Shown here piece by piece: positions 31,637-41,063 of a stretch of DNA of 64,000 bases. The notes beneath the pieces were generated by a model. That model was not told where the DNA came from. It made no database searches and saw only the letters and a list, made by a program, of their open reading frames with translations. Source of the DNA: an uncultured Oscillospiraceae bacterium. GTDB taxonomy: Bacteria; Bacillota; Clostridia; Oscillospirales; Oscillospiraceae. The translations under genes and the position numbers were made by a program. Numbering within the stretch: the first letter of the stretch is position 1; each line of letters opens with the position of its first letter. The stretch spans positions 1 through 64,000 of the forward strand of contig CANQQU010000003.1 in the NCBI GenBank assembly GCA_947626085.1. Direction: 5' to 3'.

Positions 31637-33115
31637 ATGGGAAAACCCACGGGTTTTTTGGAATATTCCCGGGAGGTGGGCCCCGCTGTCCCGCCTCTGG
31701 AGCGGATCGAAAACTTTTCGGAATTTCACGCACCCCTGCCCCTGGCCCGGCAGCAGCGCCAGGCGGCCCGGTGCATGGACTGCGGCGTGCCCTTCTGCCA
31801 GGCCGGGGAGCTGATCGGCGGTATGGTGTCCGGCTGCCCCCTGCGCAACCTGTGCCCGGAGTGGAACGATCTGGTGTACCTGGGCAACTGGAAGAAGGCC
31901 TATGAGCGGCTGGCCAAGACCCACAGCTTCCCGGAGTTCACCGGCCGGGTGTGCCCGGCGCTGTGCGAGGCGGCCTGCACCTGCGGCCTGAACGGCGAGC
32001 CGGTGTCCACCCGGGAAAACGAGCGGGCCATTATCGAGACCGCCTTCCAAAACGGCTGGGTGGTCCCCCAGCCCCCGGCGCTGCGCACCGGGAAGCGGGT
32101 GGCGGTGATCGGCTCCGGCCCGTCGGGCCTGGCGGCGGCCATGGCGTTGAACCGGCGGGGCCATACGGTGACGGTGTTCGAGCGCCACGACCGGATCGGG
32201 GGCCTGCTGCGCTACGGCATTCCCAACATGAAGCTGGACAAGAAAGTCCTGGACCGGCGGATCGCTCTGATGGAGGCGGAGGGCGTGATATTTATCCCCA
32301 ACGCGGAGGCGGGGATCGACCCGGACGCCGAGACGCTGCTCTCGGCCTTCGACCGGGTGCTGCTGTGCTGCGGGGCCTCCCAGCCCCGGGACATCACCGC
32401 CCCGGGCCGGGAGCTGGGGGGCATCTATTTTGCCGTGGATTTCCTCTCCGCCGTGACCAAGAGCCTGCTGGACTCGGGCCTGCGGGACCGGAAATATCCC
32501 CAGGTCCAGGGCAAGGATGTGGTGGTCATCGGCGGCGGCGACACGGGCAACGACTGCGTGGGCACCGCCATCCGCCTGGGCTGCAAATCCGTGACCCAGC
32601 TGGAAATGATGCCCAGCCCCCCGGAGACCCGGAGTCCAAACAACCCCTGGCCTGAGTGGCCCCGGGTCAAAAAGACGGACTACGGCCAGGAGGAGGCCAT
32701 CGCCAAATTCGGCCACGACCCCCGGATCTACCAGACCACGGTATCGGCGTTCCTGGGCGACCGCCGGGGCAAGATCCGGCGGCTGCGGCTAGTGAGTTTG
32801 GAGCCGAAGACCGACCCCGCCACCGGCCGGACCGTCATGACGCCGGTGCCCGGCTCGGAGCGGGAGATCCCCTGCGGCACGGTGCTGATCGCGGCGGGGT
32901 TTTTGGGCTGCCAGAGAAGCGTGGCGGAGGCCTTCGGCGTGGCGGTGGACGGCCGGGGCAACGTGGAGAGCCGGGACTATCAGACCTCCCAGCCCCGGAT
33001 CTTTGCCGCCGGGGATATGCGCCGGGGCCAGTCCCTGGTGGTCTGGGCCATTCGGGAGGGCCGGGAGGCCGCCCGGGCGGTGGACGCCTCCCTGATGGGG
33101 TACAGCAACCTCTAA
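31637..33115 (+). CDS. gltD: Glutamate synthase small subunit (FAD/NAD(P)-binding)
   Basis: [66 protein letters not shown]. Confidence 0.95.
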   Translation: MGKPTGFLEYSREVGPAVPPLERIENFSEFHAPLPLARQQRQAARCMDCGVPFCQAGELIGGMVSGCPLRNLCPEWNDLVYLGNWKKAYERLAKTHSFPEFTGRVCPALCEAACTCGLNGEPVSTRENERAIIETAFQNGWVVPQPPALRTGKRVAVIGSGPSGLAAAMALNRRGHTVTVFERHDRIGGLLRYGIPNMKLDKKVLDRRIALMEAEGVIFIPNAEAGIDPDAETLLSAFDRVLLCCGASQPRDITAPGRELGGIYFAVDFLSAVTKSLLDSGLRDRKYPQVQGKDVVVIGGGDTGNDCVGTAIRLGCKSVTQLEMMPSPPETRSPNNPWPEWPRVKKTDYGQEEAIAKFGHDPRIYQTTVSAFLGDRRGKIRRLRLVSLEPKTDPATGRTVMTPVPGSEREIPCGTVLIAAGFLGCQRSVAEAFGVAVDGRGNVESRDYQTSQPRIFAAGDMRRGQSLVVWAIREGREAARAVDASLMGYSNL

Positions 33116-33241
33116 AGAGCGCTTCCCAGGCGCGGCAGGCGGCAACTTTCGTCGATTGGCATAGAATGGTGTCGGGAGCGGGGAGATCCTTCCGCTTCCC
33201 AAGACCCATACAGGCCGGAAAGGACGAAAGGAGCGGGGTTG

Positions 33242-33442
33242 ATGCACCAGTATTTTCACACCGTGTTCGGATTCTGCCTCTGGGACGCGCTGGCCCTGGG
33301 GGTGCTGGCCGCCATCGTGGCGGTGCTGGCGGTCCATGCAGCGGCCCGGCGGCGGCGGCGGAACAAGCTGGAACAGGAGCTTCAAAAGCGTCGGGAGGAG
33401 CCATCCGCCCAAGCGGACCGGCAGGAACCGGAAAAAAGCTAA
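33242..33442 (+). CDS. Small single-pass membrane protein, unknown
   Basis: 66-67 aa; one TM (LWDALALGVLAAIVAVLAVHAA) followed by basic/charged tail; RBS AAAGGAGCGGGG. Confidence 0.6.
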   Translation: MHQYFHTVFGFCLWDALALGVLAAIVAVLAVHAAARRRRRNKLEQELQKRREEPSAQADRQEPEKS

Positions 33443-33450
33443 ATCATGAG

Positions 33451-33494
33451 GTCCCTGGACCGGGGGTTCTCCGGCCCAGGGATTTCCTTTTCTG
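33451..33494 (+). terminator. Probable terminator
   Basis: GGTCCCTGGACCGGGGG...CCGGCCCAGGGATTTCCTTTT. Confidence 0.55.
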
Positions 33495-33536
33495 CGACAC
33501 CCTACCGGGCGGTGGGCGTTTTCCCAAAAAACAGGG

Positions 33537-33565
33537 TTGCTTTTTTGTGAAAGCTGCTGTATAAT
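33537..33565 (+). promoter_or_regulatory. Sigma-A promoter of ABC importer operon
   Basis: TTGCTT - 17 nt - TATAAT. Confidence 0.75.
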
Positions 33566-33643
33566 CACCCCTGGACAATTTAATAATGGGAGAAGAAGTA
33601 ATGATGTTGTAACGCCGCGAAAAGCGGCGGAAGGAGAATCGCA

Positions 33644-35191
33644 ATGAAAAAGCAAATCCTTGCCCTTTTCCTGGCGGTGGGCGTCCTCGCGGGCTTACTC
33701 GGCGGTTGCCGGGAAGCCACGCCCCAGAACTCCACTGCCAGCAGCACAAATGCCCCTTCTTCCCAGGCACCCCAAAAGGCGGAGATCGCCGTGGGGATCG
33801 CCCAGGACCTGGATGATAGTCTTGACCCGTATCAGATGACGGCCGCAGGAACTAGAGAGGTCATGTTCAACGTCTTTGAAGGGCTGGTAAAGCCCGACAG
33901 CCAGGGGAATTTTGTCCCGGCGGTGGCGGCGTCTTACACCGTTTCCACCGATGGCTGTACCTACACCTTCCCCCTGCGGGAGGGCGTGACCTTCCACAAT
34001 GGGAAGGAATGCACCTTTGAAGACGTACTCTATTCCTTCCAAACCTGCGCCGCCGTCACGGTCAATTCTTCCGTGGCAGCGGCGCTTTCCAATGTGGCGG
34101 ACATCCGGGAGGAGGACGGCGGCGTGGTGATCACCCTGACGGCGCCGGACCCGGACTTCCTCAGCATGGCCGCCAGCGTCTACATCGTGCCCAAGGACTA
34201 CGATGGCCAGGCCACCGCCCCGGTGGGCACCGGTCCCTTCCGGTTCGTCTCCCGGAGCATCCAGGAGAACGTGATCCTGGAGCGGTTTGACGGGTACTAC
34301 GGCGCGAAACCCGCCCTGGAGCGGGTGACCTACCGGATCTTCTCCGACGGCAACGCCCTGTTCACCGCCCTAAATAGCGGAGCCCTGGACCTGGTGGCCC
34401 ATTTGACCGTGGACCAGGTGGAGAGTCTGACCAACGGCTACCAGATCCTGGAGGGGACCATGAATCTGGTCCAGGCCATGTACCTGAACCACGCCAAGGA
34501 ACCCTTCGACAATGAGCTGGTCCGCCAGGCCCTGTGCTACGCGGTGGATGTGGACGCCATGCTGGCCCTCACCGCCGACGGCCACGGCGCCAAGGTGGGC
34601 TCCTCCATGTACCCCGCCTTCGGCAAGTACTTTGACCCGGCGCTGGCGGACCGCTATCCCCACGACGTGGAGAAGGCCAAGACCCTCCTGGCCCAGGCCG
34701 GCTATCCCAACGGCTTTTCCTTCACCCTCACGGTGCCCAGCAACTACGCGCCCCATGTGGACACGGCCACGGTGATCGTGGAGCAGCTGAAGGAAGTGGG
34801 GGTGGAGGCCAAGCTGGAGCTGGTGGAGTGGGAGACCTGGCTCTCCGAGGTCTACGCCGGTCGGAATTTCGAGGCCACCCTGGTGGGCTTTGACGCCAGC
34901 ACCCTTACGGCCTCGGCCATGCTGGCCCGGTGGGTCACCGGCGACGGGAAGAACATGATCGGCTATTCCAACCCGGACTACGACGATGCCTACGCCGCCG
35001 CCCGGGACCCGGCCCACACCGAGGAGGAGCAGACCGCCTATTACCGGCAGTGCCTGGAAATTTTGAGCGACACCGCCGCCAACGTGTACCTGCAGGACCT
35101 GGCGGACTTTGTGGCCATCAATCCGGCGCTGACGGGCTACGCCTTCTATCCCCTGTATGTCATGGATATGTCCACATTGTCTTTTCAGTAA
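33644..35191 (+). CDS. ABC transporter substrate-binding lipoprotein (peptide/nickel family, SBP_bac_5)
   Basis: Lipobox LLGGC; LDPYQMTAAGTREVMFNVFEGLVKPD; VTFHNGKECTFEDVLYSF. Confidence 0.92.
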   Translation: MKKQILALFLAVGVLAGLLGGCREATPQNSTASSTNAPSSQAPQKAEIAVGIAQDLDDSLDPYQMTAAGTREVMFNVFEGLVKPDSQGNFVPAVAASYTVSTDGCTYTFPLREGVTFHNGKECTFEDVLYSFQTCAAVTVNSSVAAALSNVADIREEDGGVVITLTAPDPDFLSMAASVYIVPKDYDGQATAPVGTGPFRFVSRSIQENVILERFDGYYGAKPALERVTYRIFSDGNALFTALNSGALDLVAHLTVDQVESLTNGYQILEGTMNLVQAMYLNHAKEPFDNELVRQALCYAVDVDAMLALTADGHGAKVGSSMYPAFGKYFDPALADRYPHDVEKAKTLLAQAGYPNGFSFTLTVPSNYAPHVDTATVIVEQLKEVGVEAKLELVEWETWLSEVYAGRNFEATLVGFDASTLTASAMLARWVTGDGKNMIGYSNPDYDDAYAAARDPAHTEEEQTAYYRQCLEILSDTAANVYLQDLADFVAINPALTGYAFYPLYVMDMSTLSFQ

Positions 35192-35213
35192 GCAATAGAA
35201 AGGAGGCTTCGGC

Positions 35214-36155
35214 GTGAAGACCCTGTTTTCCAAACTCGCGGCTCTCATTATTACATTGTTCCTGGTCTCCGCCCTGGCCTTCTTTGCCTTTGCCCTGATT
35301 CCCGCCGACCCCGCCACCACGATGTTAGGCTCCGAGGCGACCCCGGAGGCGGTGGCGGCGCTGCGGGCCCAGCTGGGCCTGGACCGGCCCCTGCCGGTGC
35401 GGTATTTTGAATGGCTGACAGGCTTCCTCCGGGGGGACCTGGGAGAGAGCTACCTCTATCGCATGGAGGTGGGGCAGATGCTCTCCGGCAAGCTCGCGGT
35501 GTCGGCCCTGCTAACGATGCTGTCCTTCCTCTTGACGGTGGCGCTGTCCATCCCCCTGGGGGTGCTGGCGGGAAGTGTACGGAATCGGTACCTAGACGCC
35601 GCCGCCGTGGGCCTGAACCAGCTGGTGATGAGCGTGCCCCCCTTTTTCCTGGGCATTCTGGCCTGCTATGGGCTGGGTATCGTCCTGAAATGGTTCACTC
35701 CCGGGGCCTATGTGTCCCCGGAGAAGGATTTCTGGGGCTGCGTCCGGTATCTGATCTTCCCGGCGCTGTCCATCGCCATTCCCCGGTCCGCCATGGCGGT
35801 GAAGCTGCTCCGCAGTGCCATCCGGGACCAGCTGGGGCAGGACTATGTCCGCACCGCCCGGAGCCGGGGGGCCTCCGAGCCCTCCATTTTGCTCCGGCAG
35901 GTGCTGCGCAACGCCCTGCTGCCGGTGATCACCTTTTTGGCGGTGTCCCTGGCGGAGATCATGACCATGAGCATCCTCATCGAGCAGGTTTTCAGCATCC
36001 CCGGGGTGGGGCAGCTGCTGCTGTCCAGCGTGTCCAACCGGGACTATCCGGTGGTGCTGGCCATCGTCATGCTCCTGGCCGCCTGGATCGTCACCATCCA
36101 CTTCCTGGCGGATCTGCTGTCCCGGTTGGCCGATCCCCGGGTCCGGTTGGGATAG
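35214..36155 (+). CDS. ABC transporter permease (DppB/NikB-like)
   Basis: ALRAQLGLDRPLPVRYFEWLTGFLRGDLGESY; QDYVRTARSRGASEPSILLRQVLRNALLPVITF. Confidence 0.93.
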   Translation: MKTLFSKLAALIITLFLVSALAFFAFALIPADPATTMLGSEATPEAVAALRAQLGLDRPLPVRYFEWLTGFLRGDLGESYLYRMEVGQMLSGKLAVSALLTMLSFLLTVALSIPLGVLAGSVRNRYLDAAAVGLNQLVMSVPPFFLGILACYGLGIVLKWFTPGAYVSPEKDFWGCVRYLIFPALSIAIPRSAMAVKLLRSAIRDQLGQDYVRTARSRGASEPSILLRQVLRNALLPVITFLAVSLAEIMTMSILIEQVFSIPGVGQLLLSSVSNRDYPVVLAIVMLLAAWIVTIHFLADLLSRLADPRVRLG

Positions 36156-36165
36156 GGGGGCAGGT

Positions 36166-36969
36166 ATGAAGCAAAAGATTAGCCCCATGCTCCTGTTCGG
36201 CGGAGCTACCAGCCTGCTGACGGTGGGCGCCGCCCTCCTGGGGGCGTTTTGGACCCCCTATAACCCCACGGCGGTAAGCGCCGCGGAGAAATTCTGCCCG
36301 CCCTCCCTTGTCCACCTGTTGGGGACCGACAATTTTGGCCGGGACGTGTTCAGCCGGGTCCTCCAGGGCATGGGGGCCAGTCTGCTGATCGCCGCCTGCG
36401 TGGTGGCCATCGGCTGCCTGCTGGGCACCGCCATCGGCTGCCTGTGCGGCTATTTCGGCGGCCCGGCGGACTTTCTGCTGACCCGGCTGTGCGATGTCGT
36501 CACCGCCTTCCCCTCGGTGTTGCTGGCGCTGGTGGTGGTCAGCCTGGCGGGCCGGGGGACGGCCCAGATCATCCTGGCCCTGGGGGTGCTGTTCATCCCC
36601 AGCTTTGCCCGGCTGGTCCGGGGGGAGGCGGCCCGCTGCCGGGACGCCAGCTACATTCAGAGCGCCCGGCTCATGGGCGTCTCCCACAGCCGCATCCTGC
36701 TGGCCCACATTCTGCCCAATCTCAAAGGGGTGCTGGTGCCGGCCATCGTCATCGGTTTCAACAACGCCATTTTAAGCGAGGCCAGCATGAGCTTCCTGGG
36801 CCTGGGGGTGCAGCCCCCCTTCCCCAGTCTGGGCTCCATGCTCTCCGACAGCCAGACCTATCTGCAGCGGGCCCCCTGGTACGCGTTCAGCGCTGGGGCG
36901 GCCATTGCCCTGCTGATCCTGGGGTTCAGCCTGCTGGGAGAGGGGCTTCAGCGCCGCCGCCGGGCGTAA
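36166..36969 (+). CDS. ABC transporter permease (DppC/NikC-like)
   Basis: LLGTDNFGRDVFSRVLQGMGASLLI; SYIQSARLMGVSHSRILLAHILPN. Confidence 0.93.
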   Translation: MKQKISPMLLFGGATSLLTVGAALLGAFWTPYNPTAVSAAEKFCPPSLVHLLGTDNFGRDVFSRVLQGMGASLLIAACVVAIGCLLGTAIGCLCGYFGGPADFLLTRLCDVVTAFPSVLLALVVVSLAGRGTAQIILALGVLFIPSFARLVRGEAARCRDASYIQSARLMGVSHSRILLAHILPNLKGVLVPAIVIGFNNAILSEASMSFLGLGVQPPFPSLGSMLSDSQTYLQRAPWYAFSAGAAIALLILGFSLLGEGLQRRRRA

Positions 36970-36980
36970 GGAGGGAGCGT

Positions 36981-37763
36981 ATGCTGCAAGTTGAGCATCT
37001 TTCGGTCCGATTCCCAGGCTCGGAGGCCCTCGCGGTGGAGGACGTGAGCTTTTCTCTAAACCGGGGGGAAATCCTGGGCCTGGTGGGGGAGAGCGGCAGC
37101 GGGAAATCCGTCACCGCCCAGTGCCTGGCGGGGCTGCTGCTCCCCGACGCGGAGGTAACAGGCACGATTTGCCTGGAGGGGCAGGAGTTGACCGGGGCGT
37201 CCCCGGCCCAGCTCCGGGCCGTCCGGGGGAAGGAGGTGGCCATGGTGTTCCAGGAGCCCATGACCAGCCTGAACCCGGTGCTGCGGGTGGAGCGGCAGGT
37301 GGAGGAGGCCCTTCGGGTCCACACCCGCCTAAACGGGCGCCAGCGCCGGGACAAGGCCCTGGCCGCCATGGCGGAGGCGGAGCTGCCGGAACCGGCGGCC
37401 CTGGGCCGCCGCTATCCCCATCAGCTCTCCGGGGGCCAGCTCCAGCGGGCGATGATCGCCGCCGCTCTGGTGTCGGAACCCAAGTATCTGCTGTGCGACG
37501 AGATCACCACCGCCCTGGACGTGACGGTCCAGGCCCAGATTTTGGACCTGCTATCCCGGCTTTCCCGGGAGCGGAATATGGGGGTGCTGTTCATCAGCCA
37601 CGATCTGCGCCTGGTGAAAAAGCTCTGCCACCGGGCGCTGGTGATGCGCGGCGGCAGGATCGTGGAGACCGGCACCGTGGAGGAGCTGTTCCGGGCCCCC
37701 CGGGAGGCGTACACCCGGCGGCTGTTGGACGCCATTCCCACCCGGAACAGCAAGCTGCGATAA
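36981..37763 (+). CDS. ABC transporter ATP-binding protein (DppD/NikD-like)
   Basis: GLVGESGSGKSVTAQ, HQLSGGQLQRAMIAAAL, LLCDEITTALDV; start MLQVEHLSVRF. Confidence 0.92.
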   Translation: MLQVEHLSVRFPGSEALAVEDVSFSLNRGEILGLVGESGSGKSVTAQCLAGLLLPDAEVTGTICLEGQELTGASPAQLRAVRGKEVAMVFQEPMTSLNPVLRVERQVEEALRVHTRLNGRQRRDKALAAMAEAELPEPAALGRRYPHQLSGGQLQRAMIAAALVSEPKYLLCDEITTALDVTVQAQILDLLSRLSRERNMGVLFISHDLRLVKKLCHRALVMRGGRIVETGTVEELFRAPREAYTRRLLDAIPTRNSKLR

Positions 37764-37772
37764 GGAGGAGCC

Positions 37773-38480
37773 ATGCGTATCTTGGAAGTGGAGGGTCTTT
37801 CGGCCTGGTATACCCAGGGGAGGACCCGGCAGCCGGTGCTGCAAGACGTGACCTTTTGCCTGGACCGGGGGGAGGTCCTGGGCCTGGTGGGGGAGAGCGG
37901 CAGCGGAAAATCCACCCTGGCCCGGTCGATTTTGGGCCTGCACCGGGACTGGGAGGGCCGGGTGCGGCACTATACCCCCCGCCCTCAGATGATCTTTCAG
38001 GACCCCTACCGCAGCCTGAACCCGGCCCACACCCTGCTCTGGACCCTGACCGAACCCCTCCGGGCCGCCGGGGTCCCAGCAGCGCAGCGGCGGGAGCGGG
38101 CCATGGCCCTGCTGGACCGGGTGGGCCTGGCGCCGGAGCTGGCCCGCCGCTATCCCCAGGAGCTCTCCGGGGGCCAGCGCCAGCGGGTGGCCATTGCCGC
38201 CGCGGTGATCGCCCGCCCCGGTCTGGTGGTGGCGGACGAGCCGGTGAGCGCCCTGGACGTGACGGTGCAGCGGCAGATTTTGGAGCTGCTGATGGACCTG
38301 AAACGGGAGTACGGCTTTAGCTGCCTGTTCATCAGCCACGACCTGGGGGTGATCTACCAGATCTGCGACCGGGTGCTGGTGATGGATGGGGGCAGGATCG
38401 TGGAGGAAAACGACACCGACGCCCTCTTTGCCGCGCCCAAGCATCCCTTCACCAAAAAGCTGCTGGAGGCAGCGGAATAA
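37773..38480 (+). CDS. ABC transporter ATP-binding protein (DppF/NikE-like)
   Basis: GLVGESGSGKSTLARSILGL, QELSGGQRQRVAIAAAV, LVVADEPVSALDV. Confidence 0.92.
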   Translation: MRILEVEGLSAWYTQGRTRQPVLQDVTFCLDRGEVLGLVGESGSGKSTLARSILGLHRDWEGRVRHYTPRPQMIFQDPYRSLNPAHTLLWTLTEPLRAAGVPAAQRRERAMALLDRVGLAPELARRYPQELSGGQRQRVAIAAAVIARPGLVVADEPVSALDVTVQRQILELLMDLKREYGFSCLFISHDLGVIYQICDRVLVMDGGRIVEENDTDALFAAPKHPFTKKLLEAAE

Positions 38481-38514
38481 AATCGCCGCCGGAATTTCCG
38501 ACGGCGATTTTTGG
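38479..38514 (+). terminator. Rho-independent terminator (convergent)
   Basis: AAAATCGCCGCCGGAATTTCCGACGGCGATTTTT. Confidence 0.8.
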
Positions 38515-38525
38515 CGTTTTTTGGG

Positions 38526-39788
38526 TCAGACGGCGTTCAGGATGCCGATAAATACCGGCAGGTTGGTTTCATTGTGGATGATCATATAGACGAAGGGATG
38601 GTCTAACTGAACGGATTTGTAGCCGTTCGGGTCCAGGGCGCCGGCGGCGTCCATCATCACCGCCGTGGCGGCCCCGGCCCGGGTGCCCATGGCGGTGAGG
38701 GTCAGGCTGGTCTTGTGGACCACCTGGCCGATGTAGAGGGGCATGGGGCTCATGTGGGAAAAGTCCGCCGTGTCCGCCTCGAAGGCGTCGGGCATCCCCA
38801 TGGCCGCCAGAATTTCCTTCAGGGTGTAGTCTCCCTCCACCTGGAACATGGGCAGCCACAGATGCACGTCGGCCTCCTGGGCACCCTCCAGCAGGGCCTG
38901 GAGCGCCGCCCCGTCCAGACCGGCAAGCACCTCCTCCGGGGTAACGTCCTCCTTGGGCAGCAGGGCCACGAAGGCAAAGTCCCCGCTGGCATAGTCTTTC
39001 CGGAAGCCGGTGGCCAGCTGGTTTTCCAGGTAGACCGACTCTGTCCCGTACAGGAACTCCGCCTCCTTTACCGTCCCGTCCGCCTGGGTGAAGTCGGCGG
39101 GGCCGATCTGGTCCTCCCGGAAGGGGTCGGCCCATTCCGCGTCAAAGGAAAGGGCGTTGACCAGGCACATCACCGTCTCCTGAGGCAGGTCCGACAGAAT
39201 TTCCTCAATCTGCCCGTCGGTCTGCTCCTTTACCCACTGGTTGATCTGCTCCAGGGTGGCCCGGGTGAAGGGCTGGCGGAACAGCTCCGCGCCGTACCAG
39301 TCCCGAAGGGCCGTCTCAAAATCCGGCCGGATGGGTACCAGCTCCTCCGGCTCGCACCAGACGGCGTTGGCAATGTTCAGCGCCCCGGATTCCAGGGCCG
39401 CCTGCCGCAGGCCGGAGAGGTAGCCGTTGAGCCGGTCCACTGGGGCCCCCAGCACCGCCTCCATCTGCTGCCGGGTCTCCCCGGCGGCGCCGTTGGCGGT
39501 CATGGCCAGGGCGAACAGCACGCTCATGGGGGACACCAGGGTGTTTTCGCCCTTTTTCGCCGCCGCGCTGGTCAGACGCAGGGCAAAGTCCGCCGCCTGG
39601 ACCCGGTCCTCCCGGGTGACGGCCGCCGGAACCAGGGGCGGCAGGGTCCCGGGGTCCGGGTGAGTGGCGGGCGGCTGGGAAACGGTGGACGCCTGGGAAG
39701 TTGTGGGCGTTTGGGTCCCGTTGGGGATCGCCTGGGCGCAGCCGGTGAGCAGCAGGGCCAGGGCCAGAATCAAAGCAAACTTTTTCAT
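38526..39788 (-). CDS. Serpin family lipoprotein
   Basis: Lipobox LLTGC; NTLVSPMSVLFALAMTANGAAGETRQQMEAVLG; hinge/RCL GTRAGAATAVMMDAAGALDPNG; C-terminal LDHPFVYMIIHNETNLPVFIGIL. Confidence 0.95.
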   Translation of the reverse strand: MKKFALILALALLLTGCAQAIPNGTQTPTTSQASTVSQPPATHPDPGTLPPLVPAAVTREDRVQAADFALRLTSAAAKKGENTLVSPMSVLFALAMTANGAAGETRQQMEAVLGAPVDRLNGYLSGLRQAALESGALNIANAVWCEPEELVPIRPDFETALRDWYGAELFRQPFTRATLEQINQWVKEQTDGQIEEILSDLPQETVMCLVNALSFDAEWADPFREDQIGPADFTQADGTVKEAEFLYGTESVYLENQLATGFRKDYASGDFAFVALLPKEDVTPEEVLAGLDGAALQALLEGAQEADVHLWLPMFQVEGDYTLKEILAAMGMPDAFEADTADFSHMSPMPLYIGQVVHKTSLTLTAMGTRAGAATAVMMDAAGALDPNGYKSVQLDHPFVYMIIHNETNLPVFIGILNAV

Positions 39789-40396
39789 GTCTCTCCTCCT
39801 TGAATTTCAATGACGAGATAGCTGCCGTCCGGATCTGGGGGCTGGCACAACAGCGTGACGGTGTCCCCCGGGGACCAGGGCCGGTCGGGGATCAGGCCCT
39901 CCGCCAGCCGGACCAGCACGGTTTCCCCCACCAGCTGGGACCCGTACGGGCCGGCGTCCTCCACCCGGACGAAGTAGCCGTCCTCCGCCGCCTCCGTGAT
40001 GGTCACGGTCAATTTCAGCGCCTCGTCCATAATAATAAAATCACCCGGCAGGCCGTCGGCGCTGGGGTCGGACCCAGCGGCATGGTCCTCTCCATCAGCG
40101 GGGGCCGGCGGCAGGGTCCCGGCGGGGACGGTGGTCTGGGCCGCCGGGGCGGTGGTACTCTGGGATGTGGCAGTGATCGGCCCGCCGGCCGGAAGCCCGG
40201 TAGACTGGGGGTCGCCGGCGACCTGGTCCGGCCCGGGTTGCCACACCCGGAAGGCAAAGATCGTCACCGCCAGCGCCAGGCAGGCCGCCAGGGGCAGCAG
40301 CAGGGGCCGTTTCCGCCTTTTCCGGCCCTGTTCCGCCCCAGATAGCAGCGCCGGGTCAATTTCGCCCAGGGCGTCTAGGAGTTCGTCAGGGTTCAT
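39785..40396 (-). CDS. Single-pass exported/membrane protein, candidate anti-sigma partner
   Basis: Start overlaps end of sigma gene; N-terminal cytoplasmic region, TM LLLPLAACLALAVTIFAF, Ser/Thr-rich linker, small beta-rich C-terminal domain. Confidence 0.65.
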   Translation of the reverse strand: MNPDELLDALGEIDPALLSGAEQGRKRRKRPLLLPLAACLALAVTIFAFRVWQPGPDQVAGDPQSTGLPAGGPITATSQSTTAPAAQTTVPAGTLPPAPADGEDHAAGSDPSADGLPGDFIIMDEALKLTVTITEAAEDGYFVRVEDAGPYGSQLVGETVLVRLAEGLIPDRPWSPGDTVTLLCQPPDPDGSYLVIEIQGGET

Positions 40397-40953
40397 AGGT
40401 CGAATCCCTCCTTTTGCAGATGGGTTTTCAGGGCCGCCCGGGTGCGCCAGAGCAGGCTTTTCACCGCCGGCACGGTCATGCCGTTCTGGGCGGCCACCCG
40501 CTCCAGGGGGTCAAAATAGTAATACCGGCACAAAAATACCCGCCGGGTCCGCTCCGGCAGCCCCCGTAAAAAATCCTCCAGCGCCCGCGTCAGCTCCTTT
40601 CGCTCCAATGTTCGGGCCGGGTCAGAGCCCCCGGGGAGGATCTCGGCCAGCTCCTCCAGGGACAGGGCGTATTCCGACGGCTTTCGCTTTGCCCGGTTAT
40701 TTCGGCGGAACCGGTCGATGGCGATCCGGCGGGTCAGCTTGCCCAGGTAGAGGCCCAGCTTTTCCGGGCGCTGGGGCGGGATGGAGTTCCAGGCGGCCAG
40801 GTAGGCGTCGTTGACGCTCTCCCGGCAGTCCTCCCGGTCAGGAAGGATGTTCTGGGCGATGGATTCCAGGTAGCGGCCGTATTTTTCCTGGGTCCGGGCG
40901 ACGGCCTCCTCGCTCCGGGCAAAATACAGCGATACGATGGCTTGATCCTCCAT
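40393..40953 (-). CDS. ECF-like RNA polymerase sigma factor
   Basis: RYLESIAQNILPDREDCRESVNDAYLAAWNSIPP; sigma-4 LPERTRRVFLCRYYYFDPLERVAAQNGMTVPAVKSLLWRTRAALK. Confidence 0.9.
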   Translation of the reverse strand: MEDQAIVSLYFARSEEAVARTQEKYGRYLESIAQNILPDREDCRESVNDAYLAAWNSIPPQRPEKLGLYLGKLTRRIAIDRFRRNNRAKRKPSEYALSLEELAEILPGGSDPARTLERKELTRALEDFLRGLPERTRRVFLCRYYYFDPLERVAAQNGMTVPAVKSLLWRTRAALKTHLQKEGFDL

Positions 40954-41063
40954 GTGGTTCCTCCCTTCCGGGGAAAAGCGCTTTTCACCCCTCTACTCGT
41001 CAAAAAACGGGCCGGGTTGCGCGCTCCCAAAAAAATTTTTTACCCCGGCGCGCCGGGGCAGGT

